Part shown: positions 1 through 9,638 of the stretch, piece after piece
How the letters are laid out: every line of letters begins with the position of its first letter
How positions within the stretch are numbered: the first letter of the stretch is position 1
Source of the DNA: Desulfobacterales bacterium
GTDB lineage: Bacteria > Desulfobacterota > Desulfobacteria > Desulfobacterales > B30-G6
Direction: 5' to 3'
Length of the DNA: 34,031 bases
Assembly: GCA_029940035.1 (NCBI GenBank)
Contig: JAOZRT010000015.1
Span: forward strand, 1 to 34,031
Position numbers and translations under genes: made by a program
The notes under the pieces: model-generated
The model's database searches: none
Seen by the model: the letters and a program-made list of their open reading frames with translations, nothing else
What the model was told of the DNA's origin: nothing

Positions 1-1306
1 CAGTAATTTCCGGTTAGGAAATTGCATAAAAATAAATTAAAATCAGTAGGTTAAACTTCATATTTTGCTTGACAAATGGTCGCTAATATGCGGAAAAATT
101 TTGTATACCTAATAATAACAGGAGGTTACAAATGCCGCACACATTCGACCCTTTCAAAAAGCGTAACACACTGGAATTTTACTCTTTTTTTCAACCAGTT
201 ATTGAGGCTATGTCCCAGATGCCAGCACTTAATGCTCGAGGTAACCGACCATTGCAGATGAGTTTTGAAGAACATCTGCGGGCGCTCGTATTCTTCCACC
301 TTGAAGAACACCACTCAGCTCAACACCTCTTACAGGTGCTGGAACAAGACGATTTTGCCAAAAGTGAAATCGCTCCAGAAAGCGGAATCAAAAAAAGTAG
401 CTTTTCAGAGGCCACCAACAGCCGAGGGCTTGAGCAGTTCATGCATGTCTATCAAAGTCTGCAAGCCCAAGCCTCAAAAATATTACCCAAGAAATATCCC
501 GGACTTGGCAATCTGGTAGCCATCGATGGTTCCCTGATCGATGCTACCTTATCAATGCACTGGGCCGACTACCGTAAAAATTCAAAAAAAGCCAAGGTCC
601 ATGTCGGCTTTGATCTGAACCAGGCGATTCCAAGAAAGATTTATCTTACCGACGGCAATGGCGCTGAAAGACCTTTCGTCAGCTTAATTCTTTCTGAGGA
701 TCAAACCGGCGTTATGGACCGCGGTTACCAAAGCCATAAACGCTTTGACCAATGGCAGCATGATGGAACATTGTTTATGTGCCGGATTAAAGCTGGCACG
801 AAAAAAACTATCGTTAAGAAAAATAGCATTGTCCCTGACAGCATCGTCTTTTTTGACGCAGTTGTTGTACTGGGTACTACTAAAATCAATAAGACTGAAG
901 AACCTCTGCGCCTGGTTGGTTATGAGGTAGAAGGTGTCAAATACTGGATCGCCACCAATCGCTATGATTTAACTGCCGAACAAATTGCTGCTGCATACAA
1001 ACTGCGTTGGGACATCGAAAACTTTTTTGCTTGGTGGAAAAGACACCTCAAGGTGTATCACTTAATTGCCAGAAGTGAGCACGGACTGATGGTACAAATT
1101 CTTGCTGGCCTGATCACCTATTTATTGTTGGCGATTTACTGCCATCGCCAATATAACGAAAGAGTTTCCATCAAACGCGTGCGCCAATTACGCATACAAA
1201 TACAAAATGAATTACGAACTGGCTTTTTCGATAAACTGTCTGACCTAAATTTCAAAGAACAACAATTACAACAAGTTAATGCAAAAACCTAACCGGAATT
1301 TACTGA
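1..1306 (+). mobile_element. Complete IS4-family insertion sequence
   Basis: Terminal inverted repeats: cagtaatttccggttagg at 1-18 and cctaaccggaatttactg at 1289-1306 (18 bp, 1 mismatch; TTGCAT at positions 22-27 also matches in both ends). They bracket a single transposase ORF. Confidence 0.92.
132..1292 (+). CDS. IS4-family DDE transposase
   Basis: 386 aa; IDGS and MDRGY aspartate contexts; YREK signature YKLRWDIENFFAWWK (Y-x2-R-x3-E-x6-K). Confidence 0.93.
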   Translation: MPHTFDPFKKRNTLEFYSFFQPVIEAMSQMPALNARGNRPLQMSFEEHLRALVFFHLEEHHSAQHLLQVLEQDDFAKSEIAPESGIKKSSFSEATNSRGLEQFMHVYQSLQAQASKILPKKYPGLGNLVAIDGSLIDATLSMHWADYRKNSKKAKVHVGFDLNQAIPRKIYLTDGNGAERPFVSLILSEDQTGVMDRGYQSHKRFDQWQHDGTLFMCRIKAGTKKTIVKKNSIVPDSIVFFDAVVVLGTTKINKTEEPLRLVGYEVEGVKYWIATNRYDLTAEQIAAAYKLRWDIENFFAWWKRHLKVYHLIARSEHGLMVQILAGLITYLLLAIYCHRQYNERVSIKRVRQLRIQIQNELRTGFFDKLSDLNFKEQQLQQVNAKT

Positions 1307-1329
1307 TAACTAATAGCTAATTGTTAATG

Positions 1330-1535
1330 ATTCTGCCCTCAGCCTTCCGTCCTCTGGGGCTCTAAGGCTCTGTGGCTCTGTCCCTCCGTCCTCCGACCAC
1401 AGGCTACCGACTACTGACCACTTTCCTACCCTCTTACGTTCTTACCTTCCGATGTTCCGCTTTTCCGCCTCTGAGGTTCTGTTCTCTGTCCTTCATTCCC
1501 ATTCCGGATTCCGAATTCCGAATTCCGCATTCGGT
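1330..1535. repeat. Low-complexity dispersed intergenic repeat, island 1
   Basis: Tracts such as tctgtggctctgtccctccgtcctccgaccacaggctaccgac and attccggattccgaattccgaattccgcattcgg; shares exact 21- and 22-nt words with islands 2 and 3. Confidence 0.7.
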
Positions 1536-1703
1536 TTATCCGACAACATAGGTTCCGGTTCCCACCGCAATAAGTTTTTCGATATCATTGTGCAATTCCA
1601 TGCGTACGCCGGTGGCATCCAGTACGGAGGAGATAACCCCGCCATGCAGAACGCCATGGGATCTTTTTTCACTTGAAGCTGAGCAAAAATTTATTGTGTT
1701 CAT
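1536..1703 (-). pseudogene. Internally deleted hotdog-fold (PaaI-like) thioesterase remnant, 55 aa
   Basis: Manual translation: MNTINFCSASSEKRSHGVLHGGVISSVLDATGVRMELHNDIEKLIAVGTGTYVVG*. HGVLHGGVISSVLDATG resembles the hotdog HGG helix motif and LIAVGTGTYVVG resembles the C-terminal strand. The ATG overlaps the RND stop codon (ATGA). Below the 60-aa ORF-track cutoff. Confidence 0.6.
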
Positions 1704-4700
1704 TCTCCAATGGTTGCGCCTGAGGCGGTCAATGAATTCGGTCCGGTCGCAGCCGGTATGTGCAGGGGATCATCATGCCGGTCCCGGGCCGGTTCGACGG
1801 CCACCCGTTTCGGCCACGTATTGTATTTGAAGCGGTGGACCAGCAAACGTAAATCGTTCAGAATGGTCAATAGACTCGGAATGAGCACCAGGGTCAGGAT
1901 CGTGGCAAAGGCTACCCCGGCGGCCAGGGAAAGGGCCATGGGAATTAAAAAGCGGGCCTGCAGATCCTGTTCCAGGATCAACGGCATCAGCCCGCCTATG
2001 GTACTGAGGGATGTCAGGATGATGGCCCGGAAGCGCCGTGCGCCACCGTTGATGATGGCTTCAAAGAAGGGCTGACCTTCGGCGATGTTTTCATTGATGC
2101 GTTCGATGAGCACAATGGCGTCATTCACCACCACGCCCGTCAGGGCAACCATGCCGAAGATGCTCATCATGGAGAGGTTGAACCCCATCACAAGATGCCC
2201 GAAAACCGCCCCGATGATGCCGAAAGGCACTGTAAACAGGATAATAAGCGGCTGCAGGTAGGAGCGGAACATGGTGGCGATGATGATGTATATGCCGATT
2301 ACCGCCAGAGGAAAGCCCACATAAAGACTGCCAAAGGATTCGCGCATCTTTTTCTGCTCTCCCTGGAGGGCGATAATCAAATCCGGGTAGCGGTTGGACA
2401 ATTCCTGGAAGTAGGTGGCCTTAAGCTCGCTGAAAATTTCATTGGCATTGGCCTTGTTGGTGTCCACCCCGGCACTGACGGCAACACGCCGCATGCCGTT
2501 GGTGCGGATAATGGTGGAGTAGCCTGGTGAAAAGGAGATGTTGGCGACGGATGTCAAAGGAATTTCCAGGCCGGTATGGGTGCGGATGCGGATGTTTTCA
2601 AAATCGGATATGCGTGCGCGCTCGTCGGCTGTATAGCGCACCTTGACCTTGATATCGTTCCGCCCCCGCTGAAGTCTGAGGGCTTCCTGACCATAGTAGC
2701 CGGTGAAGACCTGCCGGGCCAGGTCATCCACGGTCAGGCCCAGGGGTCTGACTTCGGGTTTCAGTGAGAGCTGAATTTCATTCTTGCCCGGTGAGTAGTC
2801 GGACCGGATCTGATAAACCCCTTCAAACTGTTTTAACTTTTGCATGAGATCTTCGGACGCGGCCAGGATGTCATCCATGGCATAGCCTTGAATCCAGACT
2901 TCAATGGGTGCCCCCGGCGGGCCGGTGGCCATGCCCTGGAAGGTGAGGGACTTGATGCCTGAAATCAGACCGATTTCTTCTTCCCACCGCACCATCAAAT
3001 CTTTGCTGTGGATGCCTCTGTTTTCCGATTCCAGCAGGATGGCCTGCACCGCGCCGAAGTTGGGGCCATGATCGGGAATCTCCCCCATGGTCTGCCCCAC
3101 TATTGCCAGGCGGTTTTTGACCAAGGACGCCCCGCTTTTGGTTGTTGTTTTTTCAACCAGGCGCAGGAGCGCATCATCTATCTGCGCTATGGCCTGACGT
3201 GTGATTTCAGGTGGGGTGCCATCGGGGAACTCTGCTGTTGCGGTCATGATAAATCCGTCGATTTCGGGCATGACTTCGAATTTGACAATGCCGCTGTTCA
3301 CCAGCCCGAAGGTGAGCAGCAGGACAGCCATGGCTGAACAGAGCGAAACGTAGCGCCAGGTGAGGGCTTTGGCCAGTAAGGGCTTATACATTTTTTCTAC
3401 AAACCATTCCATGCCCGAGCTGGTGAGGCGGTGAAAGATTTCAAGACGGCGGGTGAGGATGTGGGTTTGCTTTTTAGGTTGGTTAGGGTCGGGCAGGGTG
3501 CTCAGATGGGCCGGCAAAAGGACGAGGCACTCCACCAGGGAAACTGCCAGACAGGCAATGACTACCACCGGCAGGATGGCAATGAATTTGCCCATGATAC
3601 CGGCAACATAAGCCAGAGGAACGAAAGCCACGATAGTGGTGAGGACGGCGGCAATCACCGGCAGCCCCACCTCGCTGATACCATCGACAGCAGCCCTTAT
3701 GGGCGGTTTCCCCTGTTTGCGGTGCACATAGATGGCCTCACCCACGACAATGGCGTCATCCACGACAATCCCCAGCACCATGATGAGACCGAACAGGGAG
3801 ATGAGGTTGATGGTGGCTCCCAATCCCCACAGGATAGCCATGGCGCCGGACAGGGCAATGGGAATACCCATGCCGGCCCAGAAAGAGAGCCGGGCATTCA
3901 GGAAGACCCACAGCAGCAGGAACACAATGCTCAAACCGATAATGCCGTTTTTAACCAGCAGGTTGATACGGGCCCGCAGCATCTCGGTGTTGTCATATAG
4001 AACCTCCAGATTGATGCCCGGCGGAAGCAGTAGCTGTTTCCGGGATATGAAGGTTTGCGTGGCGTCGGAAATGGCCAGGGAATCCTCCTCGCTGGTTTTA
4101 TAGACGATGACCAGGACGGCCGGCTGGCCGTTTATGATGGCCTGGATGGGGTCTTCTGTAAAACCGTCTTTGATGCTGGCGATACGGTCGAGGGAGATGA
4201 TCTCCCCCTGGGGGGTGGCCAACACCACGATGGAGGCCAGTTCCTCGCCGGTGTACTTGCGCCCGATAGTGCGCACACGGATTTCTTCACCCACGGTCCG
4301 GATGGTCCCTCCGGCCAGGTTCAGGTTGCTCCGCCTGACGGCGTCCGCTACCGTGTTGAAGGAGAGCCCGTACTCCCGCAGGCGCTGTTCCGAGAGTTCT
4401 ATGGCGATTTCATACTCGCGATCACCAAAGACCGCCACCTGGGAGATTCCCTTCAATTGCTGGAGTTCATCTTTTATGCGTTCGGACCACTCCTTGATCC
4501 TGCGTTCGGACATGTCCCCGGAAAGATAAAGCAGCATGACAGGGTCCTTGGTGACGAGCTCGGTAATGATGGGCTTTTCAGCATCCAGCGGAAAGGTGGA
4601 TATGGCCTCGATTTTGGTTCTGAGCCTGTCGAGGACTTTTTCGCCATCATAGCTTTCCCTGACTTCGACGAGGGCGGTGCCTGAGTTTTCGCTGGAGTAG

Positions 4701-4947
4701 GTGGTGAGCAGTTTGATGCCTTCGACCCCCTCCACGGCTTCTTCTATTTTACGGTTGATGCCCTCTTCGATTTCTTCGGGATCGGCCCCTGGAAAAGGCA
4801 CCGTGATGTGATCATATCAAGTTCAAATTCGGGAAAGTTTTCCCGAACCATGTACTTGACGGCAAACCCCCCGGCGAGAAAGATTAATATCAGCAGGATA
4901 TTGGCAAAGACAATGTTGCGGGCAAACGAGGCGATGACACGTTTCAT
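1700..4947 (-). pseudogene. RND family efflux transporter permease (AcrB/HAE1-like), apparently frameshifted near the N-terminus
   Basis: ORF 1700..4801 (1033 aa) has RND features (MVLGIVVDDAIVVGEAIYVHR, VALTGVVVNDAIVLIERIN). ORF 4744..4947 encodes the missing N-terminus (MKRVIASFARNIVFANILLILIFLAGGFAVKYMVRENFPEFELDMIT). A 1-nt shift near 4803-4810 would join them. Confidence 0.85.
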
Positions 4948-6284
4948 TTTAAATCCACCTCCAGCAGGGCGTTTTCCAAGGGGTCTATCAGGCGCGTGGT
5001 GATGACCGTATCTCCCGGGTTCAACCCTTTGGAAACGTATACGCTTTCCCCCTCAGCCCGGGCAACATGCACGGGTACCGTTTGCAGGCGGCTCTCTGCA
5101 TCGGCGATGTAAACCATTTGGTCAAAACTAACTGCCCAGCGGGGCAGGCGGACCACATGCTCGAGCGTTTTACCGGGTATCTGCACAGAGCAGAACATAC
5201 CTTCCACTAGGGGCAGCGTTGTTTTGTCCGGGCGGCCTGCCGCGGCAGCCTCAATCCGGACTGCCACTGTCAAGGTTCGGGTCTGCTGTTTGAACATCAC
5301 CACCCTGTTAAGGCGTCCTTCCCAGATGTGTTTTTTGGGGTTCTCCGTCCAACGAATCTTACAGGGCAGGGGGGCCAGGTCGGCGAACCAGGCCCCATTG
5401 CTTTGGGAACTTTCAGATTTGAAAATCAGCCATTTCCTGGCATCGCGGCTGTCGATGGGAACATGAATTTCCAATACGGAATCGTTGGCCAGGGTCAACA
5501 CGTTTTGACCGGGCGACACAAACTGGCCTGTTTCAAGACCGACACTTTTAACACGCCCTTCAAAGGGGGCTGCCACCTGGCAACGTTTGAGGTTGATTTC
5601 CGCCAGGGTCATCCGGGCCATGGCCGAAGCAAGACCGCCTCCTGCCTCCTTGATCATGATCGGGTAGAGGGCGATTTGGCTGGCCATCTGGTCGGCAGCA
5701 TCCGAGGCCGCATTGTAGGCCTGTTCGCCTTTGTCCACCCCTGATTGGCTTCCCACTTTTCTTGTGTTGTACAGCTTTTTGATGCGCTCATATTCAGCGC
5801 GGCCCAGTTCCCGGTTCCTTTCGATGGTTTTCTGGCGTTTCTGGTCGATCTGATACTGCTTTTTAAGACGCTGCACGGACGCTTTCAGCTGGGTGACGGC
5901 AGAGCGTGCATCCACGAGGTTCATCCGGTAGGTCCGGTCATCAACCTTGAAAAGGGTTTCACCTTGGGGAATGATTTCACCGAGTTCCAACCTGGGGTGA
6001 ACCCCCACAATTTTTCCGGAGACTTCAGGCGATATGGCGACCACATCGAGGGCGTGGACTTCGCCGTAACTATTGATGAATACATCAATATTTTCGAAAA
6101 CGGCCTTGAGGCCCTCAACCCGCATGGGCCTTTCCCGGGAAACCGCCTCAGCCGGCGGTTTTTTCAGGCTGGCAAGCTTGGCCATGGCAACGACCCCGAC
6201 CAACAGGATGACAATGCAGAGGACAATGCGCAAGAGCACATATCTGACCGGGCGGGACGAATTTTTCAGCTTTTTGATCTCCAT
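4944..6284 (-). CDS. RND efflux periplasmic adaptor (HlyD/AcrA-type membrane fusion protein)
   Basis: 446 aa; N-terminal TM helix, biotinyl-lipoyl-like and coiled-coil arrangement, AAPFEGRVKSVGLETGQFVSPGQNVLTLAN; adjoins the RND gene with a 4-nt overlap. Confidence 0.9.
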   Translation of the reverse strand: MEIKKLKNSSRPVRYVLLRIVLCIVILLVGVVAMAKLASLKKPPAEAVSRERPMRVEGLKAVFENIDVFINSYGEVHALDVVAISPEVSGKIVGVHPRLELGEIIPQGETLFKVDDRTYRMNLVDARSAVTQLKASVQRLKKQYQIDQKRQKTIERNRELGRAEYERIKKLYNTRKVGSQSGVDKGEQAYNAASDAADQMASQIALYPIMIKEAGGGLASAMARMTLAEINLKRCQVAAPFEGRVKSVGLETGQFVSPGQNVLTLANDSVLEIHVPIDSRDARKWLIFKSESSQSNGAWFADLAPLPCKIRWTENPKKHIWEGRLNRVVMFKQQTRTLTVAVRIEAAAAGRPDKTTLPLVEGMFCSVQIPGKTLEHVVRLPRWAVSFDQMVYIADAESRLQTVPVHVARAEGESVYVSKGLNPGDTVITTRLIDPLENALLEVDLK

Positions 6285-6327
6285 TTGGGGTCACCTAATT
6301 TCTAAGTTCAATTTACACTTCGTGTAA

Positions 6328-6798
6328 TCACGATGGTGTTTCCTCAAGGACGACCTTGATCTTATCCAGCACTTCACACCATTTTTCCGCGGTTTCATAT
6401 CCGATATCATCCACCAGTTTTGCAAAGGATTGCAGAATTCCCGTTTCAATCTGCTGGATACCCTTGACAGCCTTGGCAGAAATTTTCACCATCACCTTGC
6501 GGCGGTCCTGAGCACTGTGCTCGCGTACAAGAATGCCCTTTTCCACCAGGCGGTCCACCATGACGGAGGCCGATGGCGGCGAAACGCCGGTATTTGCCGA
6601 CAGTTCGGTCATGGACACCATGCCGTGGTTGTAGATGCAAATAATTGTCTGCAACTGGGCCATGGTGATGTCCTTATACATGCTTTTGTAGCGGCCCTGT
6701 CCCAATTGAAGGGCGTGCAGGCGAATAATTTTGTCCTGAATTACCTTGCCGTTGGTAATGATATAACGCGCCAGGCGCAAAGATTCTGTTTCCTGCAT
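6328..6798 (-). CDS. MarR-family transcriptional regulator
   Basis: 156 aa; wHTH MTELSANTGVSPPSASVMVDRLVEKGILVREHSAQDRRKVMVKIS; heads the efflux cassette. Confidence 0.9.
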   Translation of the reverse strand: MQETESLRLARYIITNGKVIQDKIIRLHALQLGQGRYKSMYKDITMAQLQTIICIYNHGMVSMTELSANTGVSPPSASVMVDRLVEKGILVREHSAQDRRKVMVKISAKAVKGIQQIETGILQSFAKLVDDIGYETAEKWCEVLDKIKVVLEETPS

Positions 6799-6818
6799 AT
6801 AGTCCTCTCGATATTGAA

Positions 6819-6861
6819 TAGAATATCTAATATTTAGAATAAATAAAAATTAGATATTCTA
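6819..6861. promoter_or_regulatory. Candidate MarR operator pair (perfect 13-bp inverted repeat, 17-bp spacer)
   Basis: TAGAATATCTAAT (6819-6831) and ATTAGATATTCTA (6849-6861), directly upstream of the marR start. Confidence 0.65.
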
Positions 6862-7103
6862 AATAAATTTACTCGGCATGCATGTCAAGAATATTCTTTA
6901 GATTGGCAAGATGCCAGCATATTGTAAATCTTGCATGGGAAGTCTTGAGTCCAGATATCATGAGATTTTCCTGTACAAAGGACTCATTTTCTGACACCTT
7001 AAATGTTCTCCAACTAGACCGTATGGGAGACAAGACATGCCCCCCTGATATACGGTTCCGTTTTTAAAATTTTCTGTACCAAACAATTCTTAAGGACTAT
7101 CCA

Positions 7104-9629
7104 ATGTCTGACAGACTTTCCCTGCAGTCCACACAAAACCTTACTAAAGGGAGCCAAAATAACGGCGATGACATCGAGATAAAACAAAGGGCTATTCTCG
7201 TATATATCATTTCTCTAATCGGCATAACAGCGCTGATACCACTCGGAATTTTGGCGTTCGCCGAAGACAACCTGACCCTGGGGTATTTCGATTTATCGGT
7301 AGCGGTTATATTGATTGCTACTTGCCTGAGTTTGAAAAGAACCGGATATCATATTTATTACAGTTATTTTGGTTTGTTTGTCGTCGGGATGTTGTTTGTC
7401 TATCTTTTTGCCGCTGGAGGGGCAAACAATACAGGGCATTTATGGTATTACACGTTTCCCTTAGTGACTTCATTTCTTCTCGGGTCAAAAAAAGGCGCAA
7501 TTCTGACATCTGCCTTATTTGCCATCGCCATTATTGTATTTTTCCTTCAGGATTATTCATCGGCCATAGTAACATATTCAAAGGATTTTAAAATACGCTT
7601 TGTCTTTTCATTTTTGGTAGTATCCGGACTATCCTATTTTTATGAACACGCGAGAGAAAAAGCCCAGCAGCAATTGATCCAGAAAAAAACAGACCTCGAG
7701 AAAATAGTTCGGGCTTTAGATAAATCAGATAACAATCAAAAGGAAACGTCGCTTCTACTGGAAGCGGTACTTGACAGCATTCCCGATATCATTGGTATCC
7801 AGGACAGACATCACGGTATCATTCGCTACAATGCAGCCGGATATAAGTTTATTGGTTCAACGGATGAAGAAATCAAAGATAAAAAATGCTTCGAACTCAT
7901 CGGTCGTAAAAAACCTTGCGACGACTGTGCTACCACCGAGACCTACCGAACAAAAAAGCCGGCCGGTATTGAAAAGTATATGGCGGAAAAAGGGGTATGG
8001 TTGGATGTGAGGGCATATCCCATTTTAGGTGAACAAGGTGAAATTTCATATGTCGTTGAACACTTGAGAGATATAACCAAGGCGAAGCAGGCTGAAGAAG
8101 AGCTCAAACATACCGAAAAGCGCTATCGATCTTTGGTCGAAAATACGATTGAGGGATTTTTTATTTGTGAGATTCCTTCCGGGCAGTTCCTTTTTCTAAA
8201 CCAGAGAGCCTGTGATATATATGGGTATACACTTCAAGAAGGTTTAAAGCTAACCGTTTGGGACATCATCTCCTCCGTGGATCACGAACGGGTTAGAAAG
8301 CGTATTCAGGCACGGTTTGAGGGGCAGTCGTTAAGTTCGGAGCGTCAGGTTTATAATTCAGTGCATCAAGATAATTCAACCCTCCGTGTAGAGATATCTA
8401 CATCAGCAGTAACCTTCCGGGACCGTCTGGTCGTCCAGGGTGTTATCCGTGATATCACCGAACAGGAACAACTTGAACGGCAGCTTCAACAATTAAAGAA
8501 AATGGAAGCCATCGGCCTGCTGGCCGGCGGCGTTGCCCATGACCTTAATAATGTGTTGTCCGGGATCGTTTCTTACCCGGAGGTGTTATTGATGGATCTT
8601 CCAGAAGACAACCCCTTAAGAAAGCCCCTTCAGAGAATCCATAGTTCCGGTAAGAAGGCTGCCGAAATTGTTCAGGACCTTTTAACACTTGCCAGAAGAG
8701 GCGTTAAAGAAAAGACCGTAGTAAAGTTAAATGATGTCATCCGGGAATATTTGGAGTCGGCGGAATATGAAAAGCTAACGTCCCTCCATTCTAAAGTCGT
8801 TATCGAGACTGACCTTGACGGGGACCTTATGTATATTGAAGGATCCGCAACTCAGCTGACAAAAATGATAATGAATCTTATTATAAATGCAGCTGAAGCC
8901 CAGCCAACCGGAGGGGAAATCACCATCTCGACGCACAACCAATATGTCGTTACGCCCATTCAGGGCTATGAGGTAGTTAAAGAGGGTGAATATATTGTTT
9001 TAGAAATTAAGGATCTCGGATTCGGTATAGCCCCGGAAGACCTTACAAGAATATTCGAACCATTTTTTACTAAAAAAGTAATGGGCACGAGTGGTACGGG
9101 CCTTGGAATGGCGGTTGTTTGGGGGACAATCCATGATCACGACGGCCACATAAACATTGAAAGTATTGAAGGTGAGGGGACGACATTCTCTCTATTCTTT
9201 CCGGTTAGCCGCGGTAAAGAAAAAACAGAACAAGAAGTTATTCCAGTTGAAAAATATTTTGGCGAAAAGGAGATGATATTAGTTGTTGACGATGACAGTG
9301 AGCAACGGGAGATCGCCTCAGCAATTTTAACAAAGTTGAATTATTCCGTGAGGTCAGTTTCAAATGGTGAAGATGCCGTTGAATACCTGAAAGAAAATGC
9401 TGCTGATTTATTGGTTTTGGACATGATTATGGAACCGGGGATTGACGGCATGGAAACTTATAGAAGAATCAAAAAACTCAACCCAAACCAGAAGGCCATT
9501 ATTGCAAGCGGGTATTCAGAAACCGAACGGGTCAAAGAGACTCAGCGGTTAGGAGCGGGTAAATTCATAAGAAAACCGTATACCTATGAAGAAATTGGGA
9601 TGGCCGTAAAGGAAGAACTAAGAAAATGA
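7104..9629 (+). CDS. Hybrid sensor histidine kinase: N-terminal TM sensor, two PAS domains, HisKA, HATPase_c, REC receiver
   Basis: 841 aa; several TM helices; H-box GLLAGGVAHDLNNVLSGIV; N/G boxes NLIINAAEAQ, GTGLGMAVVWG; receiver ILVVDDDSEQRE..LLVLDMIMEPGIDG..IRKPY. Confidence 0.93.
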   Translation: MSDRLSLQSTQNLTKGSQNNGDDIEIKQRAILVYIISLIGITALIPLGILAFAEDNLTLGYFDLSVAVILIATCLSLKRTGYHIYYSYFGLFVVGMLFVYLFAAGGANNTGHLWYYTFPLVTSFLLGSKKGAILTSALFAIAIIVFFLQDYSSAIVTYSKDFKIRFVFSFLVVSGLSYFYEHAREKAQQQLIQKKTDLEKIVRALDKSDNNQKETSLLLEAVLDSIPDIIGIQDRHHGIIRYNAAGYKFIGSTDEEIKDKKCFELIGRKKPCDDCATTETYRTKKPAGIEKYMAEKGVWLDVRAYPILGEQGEISYVVEHLRDITKAKQAEEELKHTEKRYRSLVENTIEGFFICEIPSGQFLFLNQRACDIYGYTLQEGLKLTVWDIISSVDHERVRKRIQARFEGQSLSSERQVYNSVHQDNSTLRVEISTSAVTFRDRLVVQGVIRDITEQEQLERQLQQLKKMEAIGLLAGGVAHDLNNVLSGIVSYPEVLLMDLPEDNPLRKPLQRIHSSGKKAAEIVQDLLTLARRGVKEKTVVKLNDVIREYLESAEYEKLTSLHSKVVIETDLDGDLMYIEGSATQLTKMIMNLIINAAEAQPTGGEITISTHNQYVVTPIQGYEVVKEGEYIVLEIKDLGFGIAPEDLTRIFEPFFTKKVMGTSGTGLGMAVVWGTIHDHDGHINIESIEGEGTTFSLFFPVSRGKEKTEQEVIPVEKYFGEKEMILVVDDDSEQREIASAILTKLNYSVRSVSNGEDAVEYLKENAADLLVLDMIMEPGIDGMETYRRIKKLNPNQKAIIASGYSETERVKETQRLGAGKFIRKPYTYEEIGMAVKEELRK

Positions 9630-9638
9630 AAGATCTGT

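Noticed and set aside
1330-1535. Repeat island 1 as a CRISPR array
   Set aside because: No regular repeat-spacer periodicity; words are short, degenerate and irregularly spaced.
3431-4684. Plus-strand ORFs (189, 123, 209 and 140 aa) opposite the RND gene
   Set aside because: His/Asp/Gly-rich antisense shadows of conserved RND coding sequence.
7104-9629. Hybrid histidine kinase as part of a novel system
   Set aside because: Domain order is ordinary for orphan hybrid kinases and no linked partner gene is evident.
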